A stretch of 64,000 bases of DNA, taken from Flexithrix dorotheae DSM 6795. GTDB taxonomy: Bacteria > Bacteroidota > Bacteroidia > Cytophagales > Flammeovirgaceae. The stretch is from the NCBI RefSeq assembly GCF_000379765.1, contig NZ_KB903454.1, forward strand, positions 434,001-498,000. The letters are read 5' to 3'. Positions 7,480 to 16,785 of this stretch are shown here, one piece after another (the stretch's first letter is position 1; each line of letters opens with the position of its first letter). Under the pieces are notes generated by a model. That model was given only the letters and a program-made list of their open reading frames with translations, was not told where the DNA came from and made no database searches. The position numbers were made by a program, and so were the translations under genes.

Positions 7480-9507
7480 ATGGATTTTAAACTCACTTCA
7501 CAATACCAGCCTACCGGAGATCAGCCAAACGCTATTAAAGAATTAGTTACCGGAATTGAAAATAATGAAGCCGCTCAGGTGCTTTTGGGAGTGACAGGTT
7601 CTGGTAAAACTTTTACCATTGCCAATGTAATTGCAGAAGTGAACAAACCCACTTTGGTATTGAGTCATAATAAAACCCTGGCTGCACAGCTTTATGGAGA
7701 ATTCAAACAGTTTTTCCCGGAAAATGCAGTGGAATATTTCATTTCCTACTATGATTATTACCAGCCGGAAGCCTACATGGCAACCTCCAATACCTATATT
7801 GAAAAGGACTTATCCATTAATGAAGAAATTGAAAAATTAAGATTATCTGCTACTTCTGCATTGCTTACTGGCAGAAGAGATGTAATTGTAATTGCCTCGG
7901 TTTCTTGTATTTACGGTATAGGAAATCCGGAAGAATTTGGGAAAAATATTATCCGAATGAAAGAAGGGGATGTCATTCCAAGAAACCAGTTGTTGTTTGC
8001 CCTGGTTGATATTCTTTATAGCCGAACAGAGGCAGAGTTTAAAAGAGGGAATTTCAGAGTGAAAGGGGATACGGTAGATATTTTCCCAGCCTATGCCGAT
8101 TTTGCCTACAGACTTTATTTCTGGGGAGATGAAATAGAATCCATTCACCGAATTGATCCGAATTCGGGGAAAAAGATTTCGGGTGAAGCCGCTATTGCCA
8201 TTTTCCCTGCAAACCTTTTTGTGACGGGGAAAGATGTGTTGCATAAAGCCATCCATGAAATTCAGGACGATATGGTAGCTCAGGTCAATCATTTCGAACA
8301 TGAACAACGGTTTTTGGAAGCCAAGAGAATTAAAGAAAGGACAGAGTTTGACATGGAAATGATGCGGGAATTGGGCTATTGCTCTGGTGTGGAAAACTAT
8401 TCCCGATATTTCGATCGAAGAAAACCGGGGCAACGGCCTTTCTGCCTGCTCGATTATTTCCCTGATGATTATTTAATGGTGATTGATGAAAGCCATGTGA
8501 CAGTTTCGCAGGTTAGGGCCATGTGGGGAGGTGACAGAGCCAGAAAAGTAAACCTGGTAGATTACGGTTTCCGATTGCCTTCTGCCATGGATAATCGTCC
8601 ACTTACTTTCAATGAGTTTGAAGATTTGATGGCTCAAACCATTTATGTGAGTGCCACTCCCGCTGACTACGAACTGAGGGAATCCCAGGGGGTTGTGGTA
8701 GAACAAATCATCCGTCCTACCGGACTACTTGACCCAGAGATTTCAGTAAGGCCCAGTCTTAATCAGATTGATGATTTACTGGATGAAATTGATAAAACCA
8801 TTAAACAGGGTGATCGGGTTTTGATTACCACTTTGACCAAAAGAATGGCAGAGGAACTGACCAAATACCTGGATAAAATCCGTGTGAAGGCACGGTATAT
8901 CCACTCCGAAGTCAAAACCCTGGACAGGGTGGAAATATTGAGAGAATTAAGGCTTGGAGTTTTTGATGTTTTGGTAGGCGTAAACCTCTTGAGAGAAGGA
9001 CTGGACTTACCAGAAGTTTCTCTGGTAGCCATTATGGATGCAGATAAGGAAGGATTCTTAAGAAACGAAAGATCGCTCATTCAAACTATTGGCCGGGCCG
9101 CCAGAAATTCTAATGGAAGGGTAATCATGTATGCCGATAAAATTACAGATTCCATGCAAAGTGCAATTGATGAAACTTCGAGAAGAAGACAAAAGCAAAT
9201 TGAATACAATGAAGCGCATGGCATCACACCGGAAACTATTACAAGATCAAAAGACTCAATTCTTGGGCAAACCAAGGTGGCAGATTCTAAAAAGGCAGCC
9301 AAGAATTATTATGTGGAAAAAGAAGAAAGTTCTGTAGCGGCCGATCCTGTAGTGGCATATATGGAAACTGATGACCTGGACAAATTAATTTCCAAAACCA
9401 AAAAGCAAATGGAAAAAGCAGCCAAGGAACTGGACTTTATGGAAGCAGCACGTTTGCGGGATGAAATGTTTGAACTGGAAAAATTGAAGAAGGAAAAGAG
9501 CAGTTAG
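7480..9507 (+). CDS. uvrB: Excinuclease ABC subunit B
   Basis: UvrB, 675 residues, the damage-verifying helicase of nucleotide excision repair; it receives DNA from UvrA and recruits UvrC. Visible motifs: the Walker A GVTGSGKT at residues 37-44, the beta-hairpin region YYDYYQPEAYM, the DESH box (about residue 336) followed by VTVSQVRAMWGGDRARK, helicase motifs LLREGLDLPEVSLVAIMDADKEGFLRNERSLIQTIGRAARN, and the C-terminal UVR domain LDFMEAARLRDEMFELEKL that binds UvrC. Length and motif order are normal. It stands alone between a terminator and a short gap; no SOS box was identified. Confidence 0.98.
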   Translation: MDFKLTSQYQPTGDQPNAIKELVTGIENNEAAQVLLGVTGSGKTFTIANVIAEVNKPTLVLSHNKTLAAQLYGEFKQFFPENAVEYFISYYDYYQPEAYMATSNTYIEKDLSINEEIEKLRLSATSALLTGRRDVIVIASVSCIYGIGNPEEFGKNIIRMKEGDVIPRNQLLFALVDILYSRTEAEFKRGNFRVKGDTVDIFPAYADFAYRLYFWGDEIESIHRIDPNSGKKISGEAAIAIFPANLFVTGKDVLHKAIHEIQDDMVAQVNHFEHEQRFLEAKRIKERTEFDMEMMRELGYCSGVENYSRYFDRRKPGQRPFCLLDYFPDDYLMVIDESHVTVSQVRAMWGGDRARKVNLVDYGFRLPSAMDNRPLTFNEFEDLMAQTIYVSATPADYELRESQGVVVEQIIRPTGLLDPEISVRPSLNQIDDLLDEIDKTIKQGDRVLITTLTKRMAEELTKYLDKIRVKARYIHSEVKTLDRVEILRELRLGVFDVLVGVNLLREGLDLPEVSLVAIMDADKEGFLRNERSLIQTIGRAARNSNGRVIMYADKITDSMQSAIDETSRRRQKQIEYNEAHGITPETITRSKDSILGQTKVADSKKAAKNYYVEKEESSVAADPVVAYMETDDLDKLISKTKKQMEKAAKELDFMEAARLRDEMFELEKLKKEKSS

Positions 9508-9725
9508 TTAGAAGGTTAATGGTTGGAGATTAAGAATTAGAATTCTTTCTTAGGTTCAAGAATCACACTTGGACCTTAAAATATCGCTTAGTATCAACTC
9601 AATTGCCTTCTAAAAACGAGATGACTGGGAATTTGCAATTCATGGAATTTTAATGGCATTGAAAATGCGTAATTTGTTTCGATCGCAATATAAATGTGAC
9701 CGAGTCTGACCAATTGAACAAATTC

Positions 9726-9944
9726 CTAATAAACAAAAGCAAACTTGTAGGCTAAAAAAAGAATAGCCAATAAAAAGATAACAATGGAAATTTTATTAAT
9801 TCCATGCATCATTCTCAGGTTAAAATTAGGATTTTCGATTGGGCTTTTTTTCCTGAAAAAATAGGTTAACACCGGGCCTAGTGACAAATAGTCTTTTAGT
9901 GTATTCTTTTCTCTTTTCTTAATATCTTCTTTCATTGCTTCCAT
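9726..9944 (-). CDS. Small membrane protein (possibly DUF6728 type)
   Basis: A 72-residue protein with an N-terminal charged helix (MEAMKEDIKKREKN), a conserved-looking stretch YLSLGPVLTYFFRKKSP and FNLRMMHGINKISI, and one C-terminal membrane helix (IVIFLLAILFLAYKFAFVY). I recall a Bacteroidota family of this shape, DUF6728, but cannot confirm the match without a search. The frame is open to a TTG at 9992; the ATG at 9944 is preferred because it starts just before the conserved part. Function unknown. Confidence 0.65.
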   Translation of the reverse strand: MEAMKEDIKKREKNTLKDYLSLGPVLTYFFRKKSPIENPNFNLRMMHGINKISIVIFLLAILFLAYKFAFVY

Positions 9945-10027
9945 GTCAAATTCTTTAATCCTAACAATCTGGTAGGGTAAAAGTTCAGGCAAGTTTACAA
10001 AATAGTTGCAAGAAATGATAGGAAAGT

Positions 10028-10903
10028 TTAATAAAGGAACCCTTTTTCAGTAGCCCATTCCAATACCATCGGCCACAATCTATTTTCATATTTTTTTCTA
10101 AAAAATGCAAAATGACCAAGCCTTTTTACTCCCACTGAATCCGGAGTCAGGTGGATATGTTTCATATCTGCATTGGCATAAAACCCCACTAATCTATCCA
10201 CCGCTTTTTTGGGCGCAAATTCATCATCTGAAAAGCTTACCGCTAAAAATGGTTTTCGTATTTTTTCGTAATTTTCCTTTTCTTCCGGTAAATATTTAAA
10301 AAGATAATCCGGGCTGGTTCCCCATTGCTGCCATTGTGCTGCAACTCCTTTGGGCAGGTCTTCGAACAAGCCCAATTTTTTGGCAGGGAAAAAGCCAAAT
10401 ATCGGGTTCATAACAGGAATTAAGCACTTCCAAAAAAACAGAAGTTTTGGCCAATGTGAAACTGGCCAGAGTTTCCAATAACCCATCTGCGAACCAACTC
10501 CCACAAATCCATCAGCCATTTGGCAGGCAGGAGTTAGCCCAAACAATTGTCCTCCAACACTGTGGCCTATAACCAGGAGTTTTTTATTGGGGAACTCCTG
10601 TTTAATATGTCTGATCATTCCTTCCAGATCCAGCTTTCCCCAATCCTGCATATAAGCCTCAAACCCCTTTAAACTGCCAGGTTTTGATTTTCCAATTCCC
10701 CTGTAATCGAATGTAAAAGTCTGATATCCTTTTTCGGCCAGCCATTGAGCAAAGTGCTCATAATAGTTTTGTTTCACACCTGTGGCCGAGCTAATGAGAA
10801 ATACCACCTCTTTTGAATCTTCGGGAAGAAACGTTTTGGCTCCTAATTCAAAACCATCCTGAGCTAAAACCTGAATTTCTTTTTGGGATAGGGCAGAAAT
10901 CAT
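10028..10903 (-). CDS. Alpha/beta hydrolase family protein
   Basis: A 291-residue cytoplasmic alpha/beta hydrolase. The oxyanion region is FLISSATGVKQNYY, the nucleophile elbow is GHSVGG with Ser115, the acid is Asp226 or Asp227 in SFSDDEFAP, and the His is His264 in RLGHFAFF. The FDYRGIGKSKPG strand-loop is typical of esterase/lipase-like members. The substrate cannot be read from sequence. It begins one base after the stop of the lipoprotein gene at 10905-11408, so the two are probably co-transcribed. Confidence 0.85.
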   Translation of the reverse strand: MISALSQKEIQVLAQDGFELGAKTFLPEDSKEVVFLISSATGVKQNYYEHFAQWLAEKGYQTFTFDYRGIGKSKPGSLKGFEAYMQDWGKLDLEGMIRHIKQEFPNKKLLVIGHSVGGQLFGLTPACQMADGFVGVGSQMGYWKLWPVSHWPKLLFFWKCLIPVMNPIFGFFPAKKLGLFEDLPKGVAAQWQQWGTSPDYLFKYLPEEKENYEKIRKPFLAVSFSDDEFAPKKAVDRLVGFYANADMKHIHLTPDSVGVKRLGHFAFFRKKYENRLWPMVLEWATEKGFLY

Positions 10904-10904
10904 A

Positions 10905-11408
10905 TTACTGATAATTCACAGAAACAAATTCACCCTGAGTAAGGGCAATGACTGGAACGCCTCCAAATGAACAAACAGTGCCTTCAAAAGTGCCACTGAT
11001 GGTTTTCTTTTGCTGGTTGAATTCCGAAATAAAGATGGTCCCTAAAACAGGACTACAATTAAAGGAGGATTGGGTTTCTATGGTTGTCAGGCTTCCGGGT
11101 TCTCTATAGCCTAAAAACTCACCACTATTGAGAATGACTTCGTGAGTGCCCAAAATGTTTTGCTCTGTTTCCTGAATGCCTACAAAAATAGCCTCATTTA
11201 GTTCGTCCTGAGCATTAATTAAAATTCTAAGTTCTCCATTAGATTCTGTAGTCACTTTTGCCTGAATAGAAAGGCTTTCAAAAGGATCTCCGTTCACCAT
11301 TCCCACCAACCTGTTTATTGGGGAAATCTGATCGCCTGAACATCCTCCAAAAATAACCGGAATTAAAATGAGAAGTAGAGAAAAAACAGGCCAGCTGGTA
11401 TTTTTCAT
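10905..11408 (-). CDS. Hypothetical lipoprotein (DUF6252-like)
   Basis: A 167-residue lipoprotein with a hydrophobic signal and the lipobox VIFGGC (Cys23). The mature part is a small beta-rich domain of the pattern often seen in Bacteroidota lipoproteins that begin with a NGDPF-type strand and end in a GTFEGTVCSFGG / GEFVSVNY motif; DUF6252 is the family I have in mind, without confirmation. Two Cys (FNCSPV and TVCSF) could form a disulfide. It sits one base before the alpha/beta hydrolase gene. A TAAATTTG box lies 28 bases upstream of its ATG. Confidence 0.7.
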   Translation of the reverse strand: MKNTSWPVFSLLLILIPVIFGGCSGDQISPINRLVGMVNGDPFESLSIQAKVTTESNGELRILINAQDELNEAIFVGIQETEQNILGTHEVILNSGEFLGYREPGSLTTIETQSSFNCSPVLGTIFISEFNQQKKTISGTFEGTVCSFGGVPVIALTQGEFVSVNYQ

Positions 11409-11435
11409 ATGCTGAGTAGTTTAAAAAATTTCAAA

Positions 11436-11443
11436 CAAATTTA
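11436..11443 (-). promoter_or_regulatory. Possible -7 box before the 11408 lipoprotein gene
   Basis: TAAATTTG on the minus strand fits TAnnTTTG exactly, 27 bases before the ATG. No TTG box is present at the expected distance, so this is a weak call. The same decamer (ACAAATTTAT on the plus strand) recurs in the promoter at 12045. Confidence 0.35.
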
Positions 11444-11508
11444 TGCCTTTTCTCCTTAAAATTCCCCTTCTGCGCTTAAATTGGAAATTTTCCCATTTGA
11501 AAGCCTCC

Positions 11509-11982
11509 TCAATCGCAATCTTCTTTCCTTCTGGTATCTGTGATCTGAGTAATTTTCCACCCTTCTTCAGATTTAAATAAATGGAATGCATTCACTCCAC
11601 AATGGCTAAATTCTTCCCCTAAATAAAATTTGTATTCCGTCCAGGCTGTGGCAAAATGGCCATCCACTTTAATATCATAAGACAGGATTTTTTCATCAAA
11701 AACCTTATCGTGTGGAGTACCTACAGCATCAAGAAATTTTTGGATGGAACCCGTATGCAACAAAGGTTTTCCCTCTTTTACATAAACAGTTTGTAACCTT
11801 ATATTTTCGTCAAAAACAGCCTTTACTACAGCGCTATCCCCTGCCCTCATGCCATCAAACATTTGTTCAATTGCTTTTCTGACTTCAGCTTCCTCCGGGT
11901 TGCCAGTTGCGAAAGAGGTGTTTTGTAAAAAAATAAGCACTGCGGCAAATAGGTATCCACCAATAAAAATGTGTAGTTTCAT
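11509..11982 (-). CDS. Secreted NTF2-like (lumazine-binding type) protein
   Basis: A 157-residue protein with a signal peptide (ends ...NTSFATG) followed by a single NTF2/SnoaL-like cone domain: EAEVRKAIEQMFDGMRAGDSAVVKAVF, then beta strands with ATAWTEYKFYLGEEFSHCGVNAFHLFKSEEGWKI and a terminal TDTRRKE strand, which fits the DUF4440/lumazine-binding group. Such proteins bind small molecules or act as simple enzymes; no substrate can be inferred. It is a single-gene unit with a well-matched promoter upstream at 12045-12075 and a leader of about 58 bases. Confidence 0.8.
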   Translation of the reverse strand: MKLHIFIGGYLFAAVLIFLQNTSFATGNPEEAEVRKAIEQMFDGMRAGDSAVVKAVFDENIRLQTVYVKEGKPLLHTGSIQKFLDAVGTPHDKVFDEKILSYDIKVDGHFATAWTEYKFYLGEEFSHCGVNAFHLFKSEEGWKITQITDTRRKEDCD

Positions 11983-12044
11983 TGTTTTTATTTTTTAGGT
12001 CCTGTGAAGTCATCTTAAAGGCTTCAAAAACTAAAAATTGGAAA

Positions 12045-12075
12045 CAAATTTATCCTTCCCAAAAGGATTTACAAG
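12045..12075 (-). promoter_or_regulatory. Predicted Bacteroidota promoter for the NTF2-like gene
   Basis: On the minus strand: CTTG (12072-12075), a 19-base spacer and TAAATTTG (12045-12052). Box sequences and spacing are the same design as the mgsA promoter. Confidence 0.5.
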
Positions 12076-12099
12076 AATGGTAGAAAAATGGGATGGCAA

Positions 12100-12816
12100 T
12101 TAATTGGAAACAAGTGATTCATAATGCTGAATAACGGCTACCAAATCTTCAGGCTTTTTCATCTTAAGTTTTTGTTTTTTAATAAAATGCCCAATTTCAC
12201 TGCCATGCGGTTCGAACACATGAAGATTCTCTTTATATGATTTCTCTACTTTAAAAACTTCATTTCCTTTAGCAAAGAAAAAATCATGTTCTTTAGAGGC
12301 GCTTTCCCGCATTCTGATGGAATTGTAACCCGTCACATAACTGGAATTATAAACATTTACATCTTTTTTGGAAAATAACTTCACCGGGCCATCATACAAT
12401 ACCTCATAAACCCCTACTAGTGGTACACCTTCCAGTTTATAATCAAAAGCATTTACATAAAGGGAAATCAATTTGGACTCCGGATGATACCATTCGAAGG
12501 ATTTGATTTGTTTGAGCTCTAATGGATGGATGGCATCGTCTAATTTTACCTCAAGTCTGTTATTTTCCAAATCGTAACGGAGCGGATATCCTTCCACTGT
12601 TTTACCGTCCTTTAAAATCACCTTCCCGTCCAGCCATTCTTCATTGATAAAATATTGCCCGCTGCTCTCATATGTTACAAAGGGTACATTCCCATAGGGA
12701 GTCCGGGAATACGGGTACCGGTTATATCCATAGGGATAAGGGGAGTAGATTTGTCCCTGAGCAAAATCAGCTAAAAACATTACCATCAACAAAAAAAGCC
12801 ATTTCAATTTTCTCAT
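12100..12816 (-). CDS. Secreted hypothetical protein with Tyr/Pro-rich N-terminus
   Basis: A 238-residue secreted protein. The signal peptide is MRKLKWLFLLMVMFLADFAQG; the open frame extends to 12852 but the ATG at 12816 gives the proper signal. The mature start is a Tyr/Pro/Gly-rich stretch (SPYPYGYNRYPYSRTPYG), then a globular beta-rich part with EEWLDGKVILKDGKTVEGYPLRYD, a pattern I associate with Bacteroidota envelope proteins of unknown role, and a Lys-rich C-terminal helix (KKQKLKMKKPEDLVAVI). Function not recognised. It faces away from the next gene's terminator and appears to be a single-gene unit. Confidence 0.7.
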   Translation of the reverse strand: MRKLKWLFLLMVMFLADFAQGQIYSPYPYGYNRYPYSRTPYGNVPFVTYESSGQYFINEEWLDGKVILKDGKTVEGYPLRYDLENNRLEVKLDDAIHPLELKQIKSFEWYHPESKLISLYVNAFDYKLEGVPLVGVYEVLYDGPVKLFSKKDVNVYNSSYVTGYNSIRMRESASKEHDFFFAKGNEVFKVEKSYKENLHVFEPHGSEIGHFIKKQKLKMKKPEDLVAVIQHYESLVSN

Positions 12817-12940
12817 TTCTATAAGATTGTTTGTGGTATATTGACCAGACACAAAATAAATCTAAAAAGTTAACATTTGAAGGGGAAAAATGATTCTATA
12901 TGGGAAACGAGCCTTAAAGGCTATTTTTCTTCTAAAAAAT

Positions 12941-12982
12941 AAAAAGCCTGACTGCTTTAAAATTTGCAATCAGGCCTTTTTT
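12941..12982 (-). terminator. Terminator after the 12997-13896 gene (works on both strands)
   Basis: GCCTGACTGC (12946-12955) and GCAATCAGGC (12966-12975) pair with one mismatch around an AT loop, flanked by A5 on the left and T-rich sequence on the right. Read on the minus strand it lies just after the stop of the gene at 12997. Confidence 0.8.
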
Positions 12983-12996
12983 GAATAAAACACGAC

Positions 12997-13896
12997 TTAA
13001 TTTCCTCCAATATAACTAAAGTCACTGCCTATTACGTAGGTAGTTCCCCCACTCGATCCCCCACCAATTCCAGTATAATTATTCCTGTAGAAAGTACTTC
13101 CACCTGAATTATTATTTCTGGTATTGTTGGCCGCCTGCATCAGATTTCCCAACACAGGACCTCCCTCTTTTCCTGCATTCCCATAGGCATCCAGCCAGTA
13201 TCTTCCGGGTTGAATATAGCCTACCAGATTCTGTAAATACTGCAAATCCTGTTGAGGTAAAACTCTTCCATTTATCACTACACCAGTTTTCCCATTCGAA
13301 GCATTGGCCTGCAATTTCCCCCCTAAATTTAAATTCGGTAAAATCACGCCAACCGTTGGCCCTCCTTCCAGTCCCCATAGTCCTGAAACCTGATCGTACC
13401 AATACCTGCCCTCCATTACTTTTACCTTATACATTTGCTCTAATCCACTGATTATTTCTGAAGTAGCTTTTACCCCATTAAAATAAACCGACTTCTCCTT
13501 TTTTTGAACTATGGAATTGTCGGATGGGGTCTGTTGAACGTTTGTAGTTTTCACTAAGGAAAATTTCACTGCAGAAGAAGGAACAGGCTGATCGTAAGCA
13601 TTATACTGCATAATGACCATTTCCTGTCTACCGGAAAAACTCGATAAGGAAAAGTACAGATATCCCTGGCTATTGTAAAGGGAACCGGTAAGTTTACCTT
13701 CTTTTTCAATTCCAACTAATTTATAGGAAACTTTTCCATCGGACATATTCCCCTTGTATTCCCCATTAACGGGATGCTGAATATTTACCTGGATATTTTC
13801 AATACCCTGATCCCCCCGATAATTACCCGCAAAATGCTGAGCCTGAATACATGTACAAAACAATAGAAAAGCAGTAAAAAGAAGAGAAGATTTCAT
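12997..13896 (-). CDS. Secreted hypothetical protein with two GRYWxD...EGGP repeats
   Basis: A 299-residue secreted protein (signal MKSSLLFTAFLLFCTCIQAQ). The N-terminal ~110 residues form a beta-rich domain with NYRGDQGIENIQVNIQ and GEYKGNMSDG. The second half carries two related modules: GRYWYDQVSGLWGLEGGP and GRYWLDAYGNAGKEGGP, each followed by a hydrophobic helix-like tail (VGVILPNLNLGG and VLGNLMQAANN), separated by an extended NGRVLPQQDLQYLQNLVG stretch. The C-terminus is Gly/Ser/Asn-rich and low in complexity. Function unknown; the repeated Trp/Tyr-rich motif looks like a small binding module. Terminator at 12941. Confidence 0.75.
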   Translation of the reverse strand: MKSSLLFTAFLLFCTCIQAQHFAGNYRGDQGIENIQVNIQHPVNGEYKGNMSDGKVSYKLVGIEKEGKLTGSLYNSQGYLYFSLSSFSGRQEMVIMQYNAYDQPVPSSAVKFSLVKTTNVQQTPSDNSIVQKKEKSVYFNGVKATSEIISGLEQMYKVKVMEGRYWYDQVSGLWGLEGGPTVGVILPNLNLGGKLQANASNGKTGVVINGRVLPQQDLQYLQNLVGYIQPGRYWLDAYGNAGKEGGPVLGNLMQAANNTRNNNSGGSTFYRNNYTGIGGGSSGGTTYVIGSDFSYIGGN

Positions 13897-14202
13897 AAGC
13901 GATTACTTTTTTATCAAAAAATTGACTTTATCTTATACAGGTATACGGAGGAAAGAAAAGGTCAACCAGATTTAAAAAATAATCATTTGTTAATTCGAGA
14001 ATCCCAAAAGGGTTAATTAAGCCATTTTCCTAGCAGGGTTCTTCTAATTTCATTTGGAAGGGAAACCACATAAATTCGCATTTTCTGAGTTTTTTTTGGG
14101 GGGGAAAATGAATTCAAAAGTTAAAAAAAATTAAATGCTGGTTTTATAAAAATGTGTTGAACATATTTGGTAATCCTCCTTTAGCTTAAAAAACTATTCC
14201 TC
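13897..14202. other. Intergenic region between divergent genes, with a T8G7 tract
   Basis: No gene is seen in these 306 bases. They separate the divergent genes at 13896 and 14203 and so must hold both promoters; no strong TAnnTTTG box was found, only CATATTTG (14163-14170) about 30 bases before the plus-strand gene. A homopolymer pair of eight T and seven G lies at 14090-14104. Confidence 0.6.
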
Positions 14203-16647
14203 ATGTCCGTCCATTTTTTACTCAGAAATTATCTTAAAATCATCTTCAGGCAATTAAGCAGAAATAAACTTTTCACCTCTATTAATGTGTTTGGCCTGGC
14301 GGTTGGATTATCCATTGCTTTTTTCATCGCTCTATTTATTTTGAATGAACTGAGTTATGAAAATATGCATAGCAAAAGAGACAGGATTTTTAGACTCACC
14401 ATGCATATCCAAAATGCAAACTACGATATGCACTGGGCAAGGCATAACCTGGACTGGACTAACAACATTCCAACTGTATTTCCCGAAATAGAGGAACTTA
14501 TCCGCTTTCAGGACTACGATCCCCGTGATATCCTGGTGGGGGAAGACAATTATAAAATTCCCCATGCATTTAGCACAGATGCTGAAGTTTTCGATGTATT
14601 CGATTTCAATTTGATCAGGGGAAATCCGGCAACTGCCCTTCAGGAACCTCAATCAGTAGTACTCACCAAGTCTTTAGCACGGAAATTCTTCGGATCCTCA
14701 GATCCCATGAATAAGGAAATTACCTTTTTAGATAAAAATGGCACGGAGAAAAAATATTACAAAGTCACAGGGATTATGGCAGATCTGCCTTCCAATACTC
14801 ATTTTCCGGTTAACCTCCTTACTTCTTTCGATTCTACAGAAGCCAGAACCGGATGGGCTTTCACCTATTTATTGCTAAAACCTGAATCCTCAGCCGATCA
14901 ACTTTATGGGAAAATGCCCGATTTTATCAAAAAAAATATGATTGAAGGTGATAATTCCAACTTCGATTTACCCTTACAACCTATTGCATCTATACATCTT
15001 CATTCCGATTTGGCCCGAGAAATAAAATTAAATGGAAACATTTCCCATATTTATATTTTCGGTATAGTCGGGTTATTTGTGCTCCTACTTTCGGGTATTA
15101 ATTTCATCAATCTCAATGTAGCTCAATCCTTAAAACGGATAAAGGAAATTGGGATTAGGAAAACACTGGGTTCTTCAAAGGGGAATCTGGTTATTTATTT
15201 CTTATTAGAAGCAAATGTCATCACAATGCTGGCTTCTATACTTGGAATAATGACGGTGATCATTGCCCTTCCCTACTTCAACCAATTTATTCCAGTGGCT
15301 ATTCCGGTTCTACAGATTATTCCATTTGCTATTTTTAATGCAATTGTACTGGGTTGTTTTGCTGGTTTGTATCCGGCTTTTATCCTAACCAAAAGTGCGG
15401 CTATAGATGCTATAAAAAGTAAAAATGGATTTAATCCCTCCAAAAGAAGGTATAATTTAAAAAACGGGTTAGTAGCCTTCCAGCTAATCCTTTGTATTTC
15501 TTTAATTAGCAGTGCTCTGATTACCGAATCCCAATTCAGGTACATGGTAGAAAAAAAACTGGGATTGGATAAGGAACAGATACTGGCCATCACCAATATT
15601 CCAGATGAAGTAAAATTTAAATACCATTTCCTCCAGGATCAATTAAATCAAATTCCCGGAGTGGAAGGTGTGGCCGCATCTATGGAAGTTCCCTCAAGAG
15701 CGATTCGGGATACCGGTCCTATCTATGCTGAGGGCATGGTGGATGATCCCCAAAATGCCCCAACTATGGATATCCAGATTATAGATGAAAATTTCATTGA
15801 TTTGATGAATGTAGAAATGCTTGCAGGGCGCAACTTTTCTGAACGTGAAAGGCAGGAGATAAGTAAAAAAGATAAGGATAACCTCATAGATTATTTACAA
15901 AGCCAGCCACGGGAATACATCATCAATGAAACAGCCATGAAAATGGCTGGATGGCAAAATCCTGAAGAAGCTTTAGGTAAAGCATTTGGATGGAGTATAG
16001 GGGGTATTAATTTGCAGAGGGGTCCGGTAATTGGCGTAATCAAAGACTTCCACCAGGAAAGCCTGAGAAATAAAATAGATCCTGTGGTCATGATCAATGA
16101 ACCGATTTGGGTGAGAAGTATTCTGGTAAAAATGGATGGCAAAAGTACTCCTCAATCAATGGCATCCATTCAGGAAATTTGGAAAAGTAACTTTCCGGAA
16201 TTTGCCATGGAACATGCCTTCCTGGATGAAATGTACAACCGGCTTTATGAAAATGAACAAAGGCAATTACAATTAATTTATATATTTTCCAGCCTGGCCA
16301 TTCTTATTGCCTTTCTGGGTATTTTTGGGATGCTTTCATACACCCTTAAAACCAGAGAAAAAGAAATTGCAGTTAGAAAAATTCTTGGCGCTAATCTTTC
16401 TTCCCTATTTCTGCTTTTAAGTAAAAATTTCATTGTTCTTACCCTCCTTGGATTTTTGATCACCATTCCAATAACCTGGTACATGATGGATTTATGGCTT
16501 CAAAATTACGTCTACAGAATTGATATCACCTTTCTCAGCTTTATGGTAGCGGCAGGTATAATTTTGTTGGTGCTGGGGATTACCATTTCCTTACAAATGG
16601 GAAAAGTAGCCAGCAACAATCCATCGCGCACCCTGAGAGCAGAATAA
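14203..16647 (+). CDS. FtsX-like ABC transporter permease (MacB family)
   Basis: An 814-residue permease of the Bacteroidota FtsX/MacB type. Order: first transmembrane helix (SINVFGLAVGLSIAFFIALF), a periplasmic MacB-like core domain, three helices with IKEIGIRKTLGSSKGNLVIYFLLEA, a second TM and periplasmic core domain, and a C-terminal three-helix bundle with EKEIAVRKILGANLSSLFLLLSKNF. The double-domain layout is the usual length for this family. No ATPase is adjacent; these proteins are often encoded alone and pair with a separate ATPase. Substrate unknown. Terminator at 16834. Confidence 0.9.
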   Translation: MSVHFLLRNYLKIIFRQLSRNKLFTSINVFGLAVGLSIAFFIALFILNELSYENMHSKRDRIFRLTMHIQNANYDMHWARHNLDWTNNIPTVFPEIEELIRFQDYDPRDILVGEDNYKIPHAFSTDAEVFDVFDFNLIRGNPATALQEPQSVVLTKSLARKFFGSSDPMNKEITFLDKNGTEKKYYKVTGIMADLPSNTHFPVNLLTSFDSTEARTGWAFTYLLLKPESSADQLYGKMPDFIKKNMIEGDNSNFDLPLQPIASIHLHSDLAREIKLNGNISHIYIFGIVGLFVLLLSGINFINLNVAQSLKRIKEIGIRKTLGSSKGNLVIYFLLEANVITMLASILGIMTVIIALPYFNQFIPVAIPVLQIIPFAIFNAIVLGCFAGLYPAFILTKSAAIDAIKSKNGFNPSKRRYNLKNGLVAFQLILCISLISSALITESQFRYMVEKKLGLDKEQILAITNIPDEVKFKYHFLQDQLNQIPGVEGVAASMEVPSRAIRDTGPIYAEGMVDDPQNAPTMDIQIIDENFIDLMNVEMLAGRNFSERERQEISKKDKDNLIDYLQSQPREYIINETAMKMAGWQNPEEALGKAFGWSIGGINLQRGPVIGVIKDFHQESLRNKIDPVVMINEPIWVRSILVKMDGKSTPQSMASIQEIWKSNFPEFAMEHAFLDEMYNRLYENEQRQLQLIYIFSSLAILIAFLGIFGMLSYTLKTREKEIAVRKILGANLSSLFLLLSKNFIVLTLLGFLITIPITWYMMDLWLQNYVYRIDITFLSFMVAAGIILLVLGITISLQMGKVASNNPSRTLRAE

Positions 16648-16785
16648 ACAGCCCTTTAACTTGATTTCCAGGAGAAATATGATTTAAAAACATTTTTTTT
16701 TACTTTTAAGTAGTAATTCAAAATTAACCTTGTATTATTTTACCATAAAGGACTGATAGAGAGATTAATATTTCTCAGAAATAAT

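Noticed and set aside
7328-7546. 72-codon frame overlapping the start of uvrB
   Set aside because: It covers the terminator of the TolC-like gene and overlaps uvrB out of frame.
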